A stretch of 64,000 nt of DNA from Porphyridium purpureum (Eukaryota > Rhodophyta > Bangiophyceae > Porphyridiales > Porphyridiaceae), in contig VRMN01000001.1 in the NCBI GenBank assembly GCA_008690995.1, forward strand, positions 2,294,001-2,358,000. The letters run 5' to 3'. The notes under the pieces are model-generated. The model was not told the origin of the DNA. It did not search any database and worked only from the letters and a program-made list of their open reading frames with translations. Of this stretch, positions 19,033 to 28,968 are shown piece after piece. Both the position numbers and the translations under genes were made by a program. How positions within the stretch are numbered: the stretch's first letter is position 1; each line of letters opens with the position of its first letter.

Positions 19033-20766
19033 ATGGTAGAGCGCGTGAGCGAAAGAGGAAGAGGACGAGCTGGTCAGGACCTGAGCATGGAGACCGCGGT
19101 AGGGCTTCCGGATCTTCCGCCCGTACTGCTGCAGAAGATTTTGGAGCTCGGAAGCGTGGAACAAGTGCGCGTATTTGGGCAGGTGTGTCGGTACACGCGA
19201 ACGTTTGTCCACGCAAACTGGGCCCAAATTCACTGGGGTCTCATCACAGACTTTATCGTTGGGCGAGAATGGTGGTTGCCGCAGCACCATAGAGACGCAT
19301 TTTGGAATCTCTCTGCATTTCGCTCGCGGTGCTCCGTGCCTATGCGCGAAGACTTGGTGGAGTGGCAAATCACCACCAGGAAGTACGAGACAGTCTCGAC
19401 TGCGGACTCTGATCGGGATCCATTGGCTGTCGTGCTGGCTTCACGTAGGGACTCGAACGCGTTGCACGTAGGTGCCTTGAGGACAAGTATCGACGGGTAC
19501 GGAAGGTCTAATCCTGGACAGTATGACCTGGACATTTGCGCTCTACGGCTCCTGTCGTCGTTTCCCTCGCTGATTTCGATTCAATCAGATGAGAAACTGC
19601 CGACCTTGCCGAATGGCTGCTGCCTCTTTCGAGCCCGAGCACAATTCCGGCTTGACACGCATGTGCCACTGAGAGCCGAATTGCAAAGTGAATCCAGATG
19701 GAGGAGCATCCCACCTCGCTTCACGATGTCGTGCTGGGTCAGAATAGATGACGCTGACCTACGGCGCAGCGTATATCCACTTGCTCGGCTTCGGTTTGGC
19801 AAAGTCCACGTGCAGATCGTGTTCTATGTGCGCACGCAACGCTTAGGGGTCATGGTGATATGCGAACCGACGCAGCTCCCCGCGATGGGCGCGGACGGCG
19901 AAAGGATATACATGGTGAATAATCACGTGACCCCGAGCTCAGTAGCCTTGGGTAGCTTCCAAGGCGTCACCCGTCTGTCCACGCTCGATGATTTAGGGGT
20001 GGCAACGATGCAAGAAATCGGATTGGGACATTGGCACCACATTGCTATTCGCTCCCTTGTGGATGCGGATGATGCTCCACGTCTGCTTGAAGCCGTGCTC
20101 GATGGTAAGTATTCGGTCTGGCTCGAAAACCCATTGCTCCACGCGCCTGCCGTGCAGCCCATGGAATTGGTTGTTGGACGCTTTCCTTGGGACAATGACG
20201 CGCAAATGGGAAGAGGCGGCGGGCTGCAGGGCGTCATTCAGCCCCTAGTCCATGACGTGGCGTTGCACGCGAGCGAGATCTCTCTGCTGGCAAGCTTCCA
20301 CCCGAAGGACGTCTTTCAATCTGCTTCGCAGTATGCGTCGCTTTCTTTTAGCCCGAAACACAACGACTTTGGCTGCGACGGATGTGATGAATTCCCTTTG
20401 TTTGGTATTCGATGGACATGCTGCGATTGCTTGTTGAAAGATCTTATTACATACGACCTGTGCACGGCGTGCATGAAGAAAATGGCCCTCCATGGAGCAA
20501 TCTTTGGCGGTCGCTTTGCAACGCGGCATGCTAGCGATCACAAATTCCTTCCCCTTCGGTATTCGTCCGAGTCGAGTCCTCTGCCTCGTATTTGTGACGG
20601 TCTCCTCCAAATGCTGGGTGTGAATTGGGACAGGGGCCGCGGCGCCCCAGCCGGGAAGATACGGCCTATTCCTTTCGGCGTCTTTCCCCTCGAAAGCATG
20701 CCGGAGGGCCCTGTGGTCCCAGTCAACTATATGCTGGAACACACACGACTCGTCCAAATTGGGTAG
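19033..20766 (+). CDS. F-box / LamG-like / ZZ zinc-finger protein
   Basis: The first ATG of the frame is at 19033, giving 577 residues. Residues 25-67 (LPDLPPVLLQKILELGSVEQ then VFGQVCRYTRTFVHANW) fit an F-box, which docks SKP1 in SCF ubiquitin ligases. Residues about 215-410 look like a concanavalin/LamG-type beta sandwich (FTMSCWVRIDD, LGHWHHIAIRSL, LDGKYSVWLENPL, MELVVGRFPWDN), a set common in beta-sandwich ligand domains. Residues about 445-510 form a ZZ zinc finger: CDGCDEF, CCDC, CTAC and a HASDH pair. The role is inferred as a substrate receptor of a ubiquitin ligase; the combination is unusual. It is convergent with ASADH, only 61 bp away. Confidence 0.75.
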   Translation: MVERVSERGRGRAGQDLSMETAVGLPDLPPVLLQKILELGSVEQVRVFGQVCRYTRTFVHANWAQIHWGLITDFIVGREWWLPQHHRDAFWNLSAFRSRCSVPMREDLVEWQITTRKYETVSTADSDRDPLAVVLASRRDSNALHVGALRTSIDGYGRSNPGQYDLDICALRLLSSFPSLISIQSDEKLPTLPNGCCLFRARAQFRLDTHVPLRAELQSESRWRSIPPRFTMSCWVRIDDADLRRSVYPLARLRFGKVHVQIVFYVRTQRLGVMVICEPTQLPAMGADGERIYMVNNHVTPSSVALGSFQGVTRLSTLDDLGVATMQEIGLGHWHHIAIRSLVDADDAPRLLEAVLDGKYSVWLENPLLHAPAVQPMELVVGRFPWDNDAQMGRGGGLQGVIQPLVHDVALHASEISLLASFHPKDVFQSASQYASLSFSPKHNDFGCDGCDEFPLFGIRWTCCDCLLKDLITYDLCTACMKKMALHGAIFGGRFATRHASDHKFLPLRYSSESSPLPRICDGLLQMLGVNWDRGRGAPAGKIRPIPFGVFPLESMPEGPVVPVNYMLEHTRLVQIG

Positions 20767-20827
20767 TCAAGTGGTGAAATCTTTACTATCTACCCGCTTT
20801 GTTGTGAAAAGTCGCTGATGCTCACGC

Positions 20828-22075
20828 TCATTCGCGGGAAATCAGACCTTTCGCTACACATAGTTCTGCGTTGATAATCGAGCCACCGGCGGCGCCGACA
20901 ATGGTGTTATGGCCCAGGCAGACCAGACGGATGTCGTTGATGGTACACTTGCGGACGCGACCGACCGAGACTGTAAACCCACCCCCCAGCATGCGATCCA
21001 GCCGCGTCTGAGGACGGTCTGGCGCATCACAGTAAACGACATCTTTCTCCGGAGCGGACGGCAGACCCAACTGCTTGGTTACGCTCGGATATGCTTTGAT
21101 GGCCTCGATGACCTGCTCCGGGGTGGCCGGAGTTTTGAGCTTGAGGCTGATTGCCTCAAGATGCCCGTCCAGCACGTGCACGCGATTGCACATGGCCGAT
21201 ACGACAAAGTCGGCATTCTCAAACGTACCGTCCTTGCCAATAGTTCCGTAAATCTTCTTGGACTCGGACTCCATCTTCTCCTCTTCTGAGCCGATATATG
21301 GCACCACATTATCAATAATATCCATGGACGGCAGGCCCGGATATCCGGCGCCGGAAATTGCCTGCATGGTTGTGACATGAATTTTCTCGATGCCAAACTT
21401 CTCCATGATCGGTTTGAGGCCGATCGACATGACTGTCGTCGAGCAATTGGCATTCGTGACCAGAAAGCCGCCATTGAAGTTGCGCGCTTTGATCTGAGCC
21501 GGTAACACTTCAACATGCGCGGCATTGACCGGGGGAATCAAGATGGGCACATCTGGATCCATGCGGTGGTTCTTGGCATTGGAAAACACCGCCTTGCCTG
21601 TCTTCGCAAACGCCTCTTCAATATCGCCCGCCACCTCGTTGTCCAGGCCAGAGAAGACGATCTTGACGTCCTTGAAGGCCTCGAGCGACGCGTCGCAATC
21701 TGACACGACCACGCGCCGCGTTTCTTCTGGGATAGGCACCGCCTGCTTCCAGCGGCACGCCTCCTCGTACGGCTTGCCCGCAGAACGCGACGACGCGCCG
21801 AGCGCGACGACATCGAACCAGGGATGTCCACCCAACAGCTCAATGAAGCGCTGTCCCACAGATCCCGTCGCACCAAGCACAGCGACCTTGATCTTCTTCG
21901 CCTGCGCTGCGTCCTGCTCGGCGCGCTGCTGCATGCTCACCACCGCGCATCGCCGCGCACTCACGCGCGCAACTCGCACGTTCACACCCGCATTTCCATA
22001 CCCTCTCGTCTGGCACACGTGGCCGACGCTCCTCTTCTGCCCCACATCCAATCCCGCACCTTGCACAAACGCCAT
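20828..22075 (-). CDS. asd: Aspartate-semialdehyde dehydrogenase, plastid-targeted, fungal/archaeal type
   Basis: The ATG at 22075 gives 415 residues starting [20 protein letters not shown], a red-algal plastid leader of about 60 residues. The enzyme reduces aspartyl phosphate to aspartate semialdehyde with NADPH, the branch to Lys, Thr, Met and Ile. Visible: the nucleotide loop [14 protein letters not shown], the [11 protein letters not shown] segment, [17 protein letters not shown], the catalytic Cys in [26 protein letters not shown], and [12 protein letters not shown] with the catalytic His. This pattern follows the yeast Hom2/archaeal class and not the bacterial/plant plastid class. It is divergent from the KH gene and separated from it by a long low-complexity region. 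Confidence 0.95.
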   Translation of the reverse strand: MAFVQGAGLDVGQKRSVGHVCQTRGYGNAGVNVRVARVSARRCAVVSMQQRAEQDAAQAKKIKVAVLGATGSVGQRFIELLGGHPWFDVVALGASSRSAGKPYEEACRWKQAVPIPEETRRVVVSDCDASLEAFKDVKIVFSGLDNEVAGDIEEAFAKTGKAVFSNAKNHRMDPDVPILIPPVNAAHVEVLPAQIKARNFNGGFLVTNANCSTTVMSIGLKPIMEKFGIEKIHVTTMQAISGAGYPGLPSMDIIDNVVPYIGSEEEKMESESKKIYGTIGKDGTFENADFVVSAMCNRVHVLDGHLEAISLKLKTPATPEQVIEAIKAYPSVTKQLGLPSAPEKDVVYCDAPDRPQTRLDRMLGGGFTVSVGRVRKCTINDIRLVCLGHNTIVGAAGGSIINAELCVAKGLISRE

Positions 22076-23754
22076 CGCAACACACGCACACACACCACCA
22101 CCACCACCACCACCACTCCTTCCCGTCACGTCACAGCTCGCCCTTCAGCTTGCGTCTCGTCGCCGCGCCGCGCCGCCCGCCACAGCCCTCGCGCCGCCAG
22201 ATTTTTTTTTTTTTTTCCTCGCTTCTTTTTCTCTCGCGAGAAATTCGCGCCGTGGTTCATGACTGTACCTCTTTGTGTCCTTGCGTGAACTTGAGTTCTT
22301 CATGTGCAGCACAGCCAGCCAATGCTCACGTCTCATCATCACAGCACGCCGCGCACAGTGCGACCCCACCGCACAGCGCAATGCTCTTCTTCATTCTTCT
22401 TCTTCTTCTACTCCTCCACCACCGGCAGGCCTTTTCCACTTTCAGCACGACTGGCGCTGCGCATCTCTACACAGCGCCGTCCTTCCCACTCTGCAACGCA
22501 ACCCACCGCTCCCAGCCACAATCCAGTCTAGCCATCGCATGCACGAGCCTCCTTACCATCCGCATCCCACTTCCAATCGCCGCTGTTTGCTCAGCAACCA
22601 ACCATCCATTTCCTCCACGGCTTCCATGTGGCTCTCTCCTCATTCTCTCACTTACTTCCACTTCCCACCCTTGCACATTCACAGTACCTTAAGCTGTACT
22701 CCCAGCCCTTCTTACCCCCCGCCCCAATCTTTCTGTCTGCCCAATTTAGTATTACAAGGACGTGAGTTCATATGAAATCGAGGCGCTCACCGTCACGGGA
22801 CATGAGAGGGAACGCGGTTCGGGCAAGCCGATGCTCCGAACGCCACGCTTTCGTAGCAGCAGCCTAGTGTCGCGTATAGGCTCAGACGCTGTGATTGAAT
22901 GAGAAAATGAGAAAATGAGAAATGAGAAATCACATGAAGCCGCGGGGGAAAGAATAAGGAGCTTTGGGACTTTTTGATAGGTTGGAGGGGGGGATTGTGT
23001 GTGTGTGTGTGTGTGATGAGTGTGAACATAGAGAAGATGAGGGAACGGGGGCGAGAGGGGAAGAAGAGCTGGGAGTTGTGGGACAGCAAATAAAGGCAGT
23101 GTTGCGTCGAGGAGGTGGGGAAAGGGGAGGGGTGTGTGGAGAAGAGGAAGGGGAGGGGGCGCAGGGAAGGGTGTTGCGCACGCTGCGGGGTGGTGGGTGC
23201 AGGACTGACGGACGGAGCGGCGTGCGGAGTATCGCGACGGCGGGTCGCGGCGCGTGCGCGTGGGGCGGGCGGGCTGGGCGCAGAACAGATTGGATGAACG
23301 GGTAGGCGGGGGGGTTCACACGGTGGCAACCAACAGGGGGTCCGGGCGCGGGAAGGAGAGGCAGACACAGGCGATCCGGCGCGCGCAAAAAATGCTGTGT
23401 CCGCGCACGCAGTGCGCCGGTTTCGCTGACTTTTGATTAACAACGGTAACACGCGTGGAAGCAGGAAACGGACGGAGAACGCACGGCGCGAGGCGACCTG
23501 GCACAGGCCCGCTGATCGGGTCTTCGCCGGCATTGCGCGGGTTGCGGAGACACGTGGTGACGAGCTCTCGCAATTCGGGCTGCCGTTCGAGCCTTGCGGT
23601 ATTTTGTTCGTTTTGTTTCTGACTTGATCTGACTGTTTGACTGCATCTGACTCATAACACGCAACTAGACACGAAGCCAGGGGCCGGACAAAGGCTGCAA
23701 GAAGGTGGAAGAAAGGGAACTGTCCGCATCGAGTACTTGGGAACCTTGTTTGCC
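22076..23754. other. Low-complexity divergent promoter region with strand-skew switch
   Basis: About 1.7 kb without a convincing gene. It contains CAC and CA microsatellites at 22081-22116, a T tract at 22201-22216, C/T-rich plus-strand sequence to about 22780, then G/A-rich plus-strand sequence to about 23350 with a GT run at 22995-23012 and GAGAAAAT repeats at 22903-22930. Long frames here (such as a 339-codon Ser/Pro-rich minus-strand frame) are products of the skew. A GTAC-box pair lies at 22682-22699. Confidence 0.6.
22682..22699. promoter_or_regulatory. GTAC-box pair CAGTAC-N6-CTGTAC
   Basis: CAGTAC at 22682-22687 and CTGTAC at 22694-22699, cores 12 bp apart, in the ASADH/KH divergent region (607 bp from the ASADH ATG, 1056 bp from the KH ATG). 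Confidence 0.45.
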
Positions 23755-25326
23755 ATGTTTGAGGAGGAGGTGCGACTGAAAGCTCTGCAGAGAGAGAAGG
23801 CGGCGCTCGCATCCATGCGTGAGGCCATTCCGGAAACCTGGAGCCTGCTTGAATATGAAATCAGCAGACTCGAAGCGCTTTGCGATCCTGCGCTGATAGG
23901 CGCTTCGGCGGCAGGCCTAGAGGAGATCGAGCCGGCGCTCAATTTGGTCAGCTTGAACGGGGCTATCGACAGTGTTTCTGGAATAGCAGCCCCGGGCAGA
24001 GCCACGTCGGAATTTTCTCCATCGCCCCCGTACGCAAGAAGTCCCACTGCAGGCTCCTTTTTTCCTTCGAGAAGAAGGTCATCGCAGCTGGAACAGTTCG
24101 CCAACGATGGCGCCGCCACAAGCGCGAGCGCAACTTCGCCTATCGCCACGCGCGGTACCACGGGCGGCCCGCTTGACAACAGCACTAACACAAACGCTGT
24201 GCCATTTGTGCCGCAGCTGCGCTCTCCTACATTTGCTTCGAGCGTTGAGCGCGACACGTCTCCTGGTAGCATGTTGCAAGGTCTGGGACCGCGCTCCAAG
24301 ACTATGCCAGGCCCGTTGGTGAAGAAGCGTGTCAAGTTACCAGTACCAGCAGACAAGTATCCTGACTATAACTTTGTGGGTCGCCTGCTTGGCCCGCGCG
24401 GCGCCACCCTCAAGGCGCTTGAACGTGACACCGGCTGCAAGATCATGATTCGCGGAAAGGGTAGCATTCGGAAAGACAAGGAAATGGAAGTGCGAGGGAA
24501 ACCGGGCTGGGAGCACGTGTTTAACGAACCGCTTCATGTGGTCGTGGAAGCGGAAAACGAGGAAGCGGTAGCGACTCGCGCTTTGAATCGTGCGAAGGAA
24601 GCCGTGGAGCTGCTCTTAGTTCCCGTTCCGGAGGACCGCGACTCGCTGAAGCGACAGCAGCTGCGCGATCTCGCCATTCTGAATGGAACTTTCCGTGGCC
24701 AACAGACGCCGGGAGGCGGCGTGGTTGGGGGCGCGCTCGGTGCTCCTGGCTCACAGCAACAAATTTCATACGGAGCGGGCCCGTTTTCTCCTCAGCAAAT
24801 GGGCGGCACCACAGCGGAGGACATGGGAACGGCGCCTGTTTTGTCGTTCTCGTTGCAACTTCCGCATGGGTCCCCGCAGTCGGGCTCGGGTTCGGGCTTT
24901 GACTCAGAGTATGACTACTTGAAGAACCTGCGCTCTGAAATTCCTGGAAACGTCCCTCTCGGCGTGCGTGCCGCGCCTCAGTCGAGTCCCACGCGCCCGC
25001 CTGCCCAGTTTGCAAATGCCCTGCAGTCGCGTCTTCCCATGTCGCCTTCCAACGCGAACATGGATTACTGGACTCCCGTTCCTCGCGCGCATTCCACGCG
25101 TCATGTGAATCTTGAGGACGAAGAGTTTAATTCCGTCATGGGCATTCGTTCACAAAGCAGCGCAGACTTTGGTGAAGTTCCACTGTTGGGCTCGACCGGA
25201 AAGGTGCGCTCCACTCGATATAGTGGGCCGCTAAATCTCCACTCGCAGTTATACAACGGAGCATTCTCGAACGCGACTTCCCCGGAAGCGCAACAAGGTG
25301 CGGGGTCAGGTTTTCAGCAGAATTGA
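23755..25326 (+). CDS. STAR-family KH-domain RNA-binding protein (quaking/SF1-like)
   Basis: The ATG at 23755 gives 523 residues. The N-terminal 45 residues form a helical pair ([36 protein letters not shown]) in the place of the Qua1 dimer motif. A single KH domain with Qua2-like extension spans about residues 190-310: [40 protein letters not shown] with the GxxG loop as [27 protein letters not shown], then [36 protein letters not shown]. This is the STAR pattern that binds ACUAA-type single-stranded RNA to control splicing or mRNA stability. The C-terminal 200 residues are disordered and rich in Gly, Ser and Pro. Probably nuclear. Confidence 0.93.
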   Translation: MFEEEVRLKALQREKAALASMREAIPETWSLLEYEISRLEALCDPALIGASAAGLEEIEPALNLVSLNGAIDSVSGIAAPGRATSEFSPSPPYARSPTAGSFFPSRRRSSQLEQFANDGAATSASATSPIATRGTTGGPLDNSTNTNAVPFVPQLRSPTFASSVERDTSPGSMLQGLGPRSKTMPGPLVKKRVKLPVPADKYPDYNFVGRLLGPRGATLKALERDTGCKIMIRGKGSIRKDKEMEVRGKPGWEHVFNEPLHVVVEAENEEAVATRALNRAKEAVELLLVPVPEDRDSLKRQQLRDLAILNGTFRGQQTPGGGVVGGALGAPGSQQQISYGAGPFSPQQMGGTTAEDMGTAPVLSFSLQLPHGSPQSGSGSGFDSEYDYLKNLRSEIPGNVPLGVRAAPQSSPTRPPAQFANALQSRLPMSPSNANMDYWTPVPRAHSTRHVNLEDEEFNSVMGIRSQSSADFGEVPLLGSTGKVRSTRYSGPLNLHSQLYNGAFSNATSPEAQQGAGSGFQQN

Positions 25327-25802
25327 TCGATTTGAATTGGATTGGCGTCATTTGCGAAGTAGAAACCGATGACGTGAACATAAATACACCGAACAGCATG
25401 GACAATAACAGCAAGTATATGCTACTCAGTGTCAAAGAGTACGGGCCCTGTCTCTATGCAGAGGAATGAGAACTTGAGCCGTGCGAGACTTGAGCATGAA
25501 GTGAAGTGTTTCTATGACTCGTAACGGACAGGCTGTGCACAAGTAAACCTGAAGATGTAAGCGAGACGTTTGGGCATTCAGACCTCAGCACGCAGCTTCG
25601 CAGCACGGCGCAACGCGTCACAAATCCGTAAATGCCATTTCAGGCGGGAGCTTGTGATGGCTCTTCAGACATTGGCAAGGCTGGTGAGAAGATTGCAACC
25701 AGCATGACTTTCTCCACAGTAATCTGGGCGAATCATTTCTTATACAATACAGAAACCGAGTCAATTGTGAATACTAGTTATCCCCTGCAACGTGCCTGCG
25801 CG
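25327..25802. other. Intergenic between convergent KH and WD40-like genes
   Basis: Serves as the 3' region of both genes. No AATAAA and no repeat or RNA gene recognised. Confidence 0.4.
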
Positions 25803-27392
25803 TCACATTCTGTCATCTGACCACGCCGCAAACTCGTCCAAACCCGCGAGCACCTCTACTTGGTTGTTAGCGTATCCCACAAGAACATATCCTGCATGTG
25901 GATGGATTGCACTGCAGCTCGCAAGCGAAGGAAGAGGTATGGAGCCCATGTAGTGCAAAAGCCCGCGCGCCATACCGTGGTGCCGCGTGGCGCGACACGG
26001 TTGTAAAGAGTGGAACTCCAATGCGGCACGCTTGTAGGCGGGGTTAACGAGGACATCGCGGCGCATCGCTGGAGTCTGCGCGCCAATCCGGCGCGCCATA
26101 CGCTCGACAGCGTCATGTGCGACACTAGCACGAGGATCGGAATAATGCCGCTCTTCGCCGTGCAATGAATGCGACACCACCACGGCGGAGGATTCCGGGC
26201 GGTCTCGAGCACTGCATCGTGCACATGTGACAGGCCTCACATTCGAGGAGCACTCCATGACCCCCACGCGGCCATGGTTCGAACGGAACATAATATCGTT
26301 CGGTCCAATACAACTCGCTTGGATCCAATTCAAATGAGCGGTGCGCTCGCTACCCGACGCCGCCAAGTCAGCAGCCGCTACCGGAACCTCGACCGGTAGG
26401 AGCGCGTGGTCCAGACTAAGGTATGCTTTTGACTTTGAGAGTGCTATTCCGGGAGCAGCCGCGTTCGAGAAAGAGCGAGCGTGCAGCGCAGCAGCTTCTT
26501 GTTGTTGCGCATGTGCTGCTGCATACACTGCAGACGTGGTATCATCTGCTCCAGACAGTGTTGACTTTGAAATGAATCTCGCATCAAACAAGGCAACTTG
26601 GCCATTCTCCGTGGCAGCCAGGGCCAAGTTCGCATGAGAGCCCACAAGCGTCAATGCGCATATGACGACAGAGAGGGACATAGAAAGAGCGACCTGCACT
26701 GGCGAGGCGCCGCACCGCCGATCAAACCAATTGATCCCACCTGACACACCGCCAAGCACGCAAACATTCTCATCTACAAACTGCCCCGCTAGCACACTCT
26801 TGCCGCAGTATGCAAATGACATCGTCGGTGCCCGGGTCTCGCAGGTCTCCAAGTCGCTCAGCCATACGTTACTTGACCATCGCATTCCGATGAGCAAGTT
26901 TGACGCTTCTGGCGACCAGCGCACAACGCTCGGGTTCGCACGCGTACCCGTGTCGAGGCACAGCCTTTGCGAACCTGTCCGCTTGCTGCACGAGTGACGG
27001 GGCGCCGGAGCTTGGTTCGCGCTGTTGATGTCACCGCTATTGTTCCACTTGACGAAGTTCATGCGTAGCTGCTCGAAATCGTGAAGCTCGATCCAGCCGT
27101 CACTCGATGCTGCGACGACCAAGTGCGGGTCAGAACCTGGCTCGAACTCAAGTGCCGATACATAAGAGAGAATTGCGCGGCGCCCCATGTTGACGACAGA
27201 CGAATCAGGGCCGCCAGCACTGGTCGCCGTGAATGCGGACGGATGAAGTTGAACCACGTCAGGCGCAGTGCGCGCCGTATTCTTGAGCCTCTCTCCTGCA
27301 TATACTTGAAGCTCGTACATTCCATCTTCAAGCCGCAGAGGCGACGCGTGCCCACGCACCGAGCGCTCCCGTATGGCCTTGAGGAGTCGCAT
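25803..27392 (-). CDS. WD40-like beta-propeller protein
   Basis: The frame is open far upstream, but that part overlaps the DHHC gene on the same strand, so I take the ATG at 27392 (529 residues, MRLLKAIRERSVRGHASPLR). Repeated blades are visible although the classic GH-WD spacing is weak: VSALEFEPGSDPHLVVAASSDGWIELHDFE, VVRWSPEASNLLIGMRWSSNVWLSDLET, GQFVDENVCVLGGVSGGINWFDRR, LVGSHANLALAATENGQVALFDAR, and a last blade ASCSAIHPHAGYVLVGYANNQVEVL. A Cys-rich segment (VTCARCSARDR) lies between blades. Probably a scaffold; no orthologue recognised. Confidence 0.75.
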   Translation of the reverse strand: MRLLKAIRERSVRGHASPLRLEDGMYELQVYAGERLKNTARTAPDVVQLHPSAFTATSAGGPDSSVVNMGRRAILSYVSALEFEPGSDPHLVVAASSDGWIELHDFEQLRMNFVKWNNSGDINSANQAPAPRHSCSKRTGSQRLCLDTGTRANPSVVRWSPEASNLLIGMRWSSNVWLSDLETCETRAPTMSFAYCGKSVLAGQFVDENVCVLGGVSGGINWFDRRCGASPVQVALSMSLSVVICALTLVGSHANLALAATENGQVALFDARFISKSTLSGADDTTSAVYAAAHAQQQEAAALHARSFSNAAAPGIALSKSKAYLSLDHALLPVEVPVAAADLAASGSERTAHLNWIQASCIGPNDIMFRSNHGRVGVMECSSNVRPVTCARCSARDRPESSAVVVSHSLHGEERHYSDPRASVAHDAVERMARRIGAQTPAMRRDVLVNPAYKRAALEFHSLQPCRATRHHGMARGLLHYMGSIPLPSLASCSAIHPHAGYVLVGYANNQVEVLAGLDEFAAWSDDRM

Positions 27393-27537
27393 GGCATTGC
27401 TTCTGCCTGTGTGAGCTTGGCATCGCCAACAGCCTGCCTCGCGCTCGAACCTTGGTGCGCGCACGCATCGGAAAGGCTTGGTACAGTGAATCCCGCTGCA
27501 AGTGTACCTTGACGTAAGCCACAGTGAATGACGTAAA

Positions 27538-27556
27538 CAGTACCTATTTACTGTAC
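27538..27556. promoter_or_regulatory. GTAC-box pair CAGTAC-N7-CTGTAC
   Basis: CAGTAC at 27538-27543 and CTGTAC at 27551-27556, cores 13 bp apart, 146-164 bp upstream of the WD40-like ATG. A further GTACAG is at 27481-27486 and a TGACGT core at 27529-27534. Confidence 0.55.
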
Positions 27557-27579
27557 TTTGCCTGAGTTTTGCTCTCTGC

Positions 27580-28668
27580 TCAGATGTCATGCTCGAGATG
27601 GTGCCGGACGGCTCCGTCAGCAGCAATTCCGGGTGGCGCCAGATCGTAATAATCCGGCAACGGCGCCAAAGATGGCATCCAGAAGTTGAGCAGCGACGTG
27701 CTCGGGCCAAACACGGAAAACAAAGCGCGCTCGATCGTGCTGTCATGGCTGCTCGGTACGCTGTGGTAGTGCGGATTACGCACAGAGCCCGGCATCCACC
27801 AACACAGATCAGAACATGAGCTCGAAACGCTGAAGCTGCTGCTGTTTGGACTATGGCCATTGATACCATTGCTGGTGTGTCTTCTGTGGCTCCATTCGCG
27901 CTTCATATCAATGGTGCTCGACTCGTGGACAACCAAATACAGCGTCCAGCACAGCAGGGCCCCCATCAGTACGCTTACCACCGAGCACAGAGCAAGGATG
28001 AAAATGAAAGTCTTCTGCGTCCTGGTAGACAAGTTGCGCAAATCGTCCGGAGGCAGCCGAGCACTCATCATGTCTTCAGAGGTGGAGGGCGTAGCACTGC
28101 CACGCGCGGTGCCTCCAGCTGCAACAATGGGCGAAAGAGTGGCGACACCGAGAAGAACGCCAAGAAGTGTGTATAAAAGGTACAGGATGAAATAACGCTG
28201 ATTATTTCTCCCCACGCACACGTTCAGCCATGCGCAATGGTGGTCCATTCTACGGAAGCAAGTATCACATACACTGCAGTGGTGGGTGCGCTCGTCGCGA
28301 AAGCGGCCGCATTGTGCCTTGCTGCATTTGATCCACACATAGGCGTCCAAATCCTGCGCCAGCGCGTCGCGTCCCTGAGGTCGAAGACGAGGCGCCTCAC
28401 CTGCACCGATATATAAAGAGGCGCCATAATTGAACGCCATCTGCGAGACAATAAAAGCGACGAGAGCGACGTGTAACGCGGTGGCAACGTCACCGATGCG
28501 CTGCTGCAGAATCGGCAGCACCAGCGTCGCGTACGTCAACACCACGAACGCGTTCAGCAACACACAGAGCAGCACCAACAGCGCGCCGGCGTACCGCACA
28601 CATCCATCCAGAGACTCTTCCAGCCTCAGAAACGCGCCGTTCACCCGTCGGAACCATGACGGCTCCAT
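27580..28668 (-). CDS. DHHC-type protein S-acyltransferase
   Basis: The ATG at 28668 gives 362 residues. Four membrane spans: about 28-52, 64-88, 160-185 and 220-245. Between spans 2 and 3 lies the DHHC cysteine-rich domain on the cytosolic face: YVWIKCSKAQCGRFRDERTH, HCSVCDTCFRRMDHHCAWLN, CVGRNNQRYF. The catalytic Cys is in DHHC (about 142-145) and the zinc-binding Cys/His set is complete. It moves palmitoyl groups from acyl-CoA to protein cysteines at Golgi, ER or plasma membrane. The C-terminal tail is Ser-rich. It is divergent from the ABC1K gene over 300 bp and followed on its strand by the WD40-like gene. Confidence 0.95.
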   Translation of the reverse strand: MEPSWFRRVNGAFLRLEESLDGCVRYAGALLVLLCVLLNAFVVLTYATLVLPILQQRIGDVATALHVALVAFIVSQMAFNYGASLYIGAGEAPRLRPQGRDALAQDLDAYVWIKCSKAQCGRFRDERTHHCSVCDTCFRRMDHHCAWLNVCVGRNNQRYFILYLLYTLLGVLLGVATLSPIVAAGGTARGSATPSTSEDMMSARLPPDDLRNLSTRTQKTFIFILALCSVVSVLMGALLCWTLYLVVHESSTIDMKREWSHRRHTSNGINGHSPNSSSFSVSSSCSDLCWWMPGSVRNPHYHSVPSSHDSTIERALFSVFGPSTSLLNFWMPSLAPLPDYYDLAPPGIAADGAVRHHLEHDI

Positions 28669-28777
28669 CTCATCCTCTCCGCCACACTACCTTCTCAACC
28701 ACACTCCCGTCCTCTCCCCCAGTCACATTCCCAACCCACTGGAAACGGCAAAACGCACTTTGCCACTCGGCCTTACA

Positions 28778-28795
28778 CTGTACTTATTAGTACAG
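28778..28795. promoter_or_regulatory. GTAC-box palindrome CTGTAC-N6-GTACAG
   Basis: CTGTAC at 28778-28783 and GTACAG at 28790-28795, part of an inverted repeat (CTGTACT-TATT-AGTACAG), sit between the divergent DHHC and ABC1K genes, 110-127 bp and 174-191 bp from their ATGs. TTGTACC follows at 28806. Confidence 0.6.
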
Positions 28796-28968
28796 CTCCT
28801 GCATATTGTACCTTGTTTTTTAAGCTTCCATTTTTTGTATTTTAACGTTGCGCGGTTTGCGGGCCGCATGCGCGGTTTGAGTGGAGGAAGAGCGCCATTT
28901 TTGTGGTGGATGTGGATGTGGCAAAGACGTAAGAGGGCCAGGCGACGACGGAAGGAGAGGTAGACACC

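Noticed and set aside
22793-23812. 339-codon minus-strand frame rich in Ser, Pro and Arg
   Set aside because: It covers the strand-skewed, repeat-containing promoter region; the composition follows the CT-rich strand and no motif is present.
27393-27869. N-terminal extension of the WD40-like frame
   Set aside because: It overlaps the same-strand DHHC gene, is Cys/Arg-rich shadow sequence and precedes the GTAC-box promoter; the ATG at 27392 is better.
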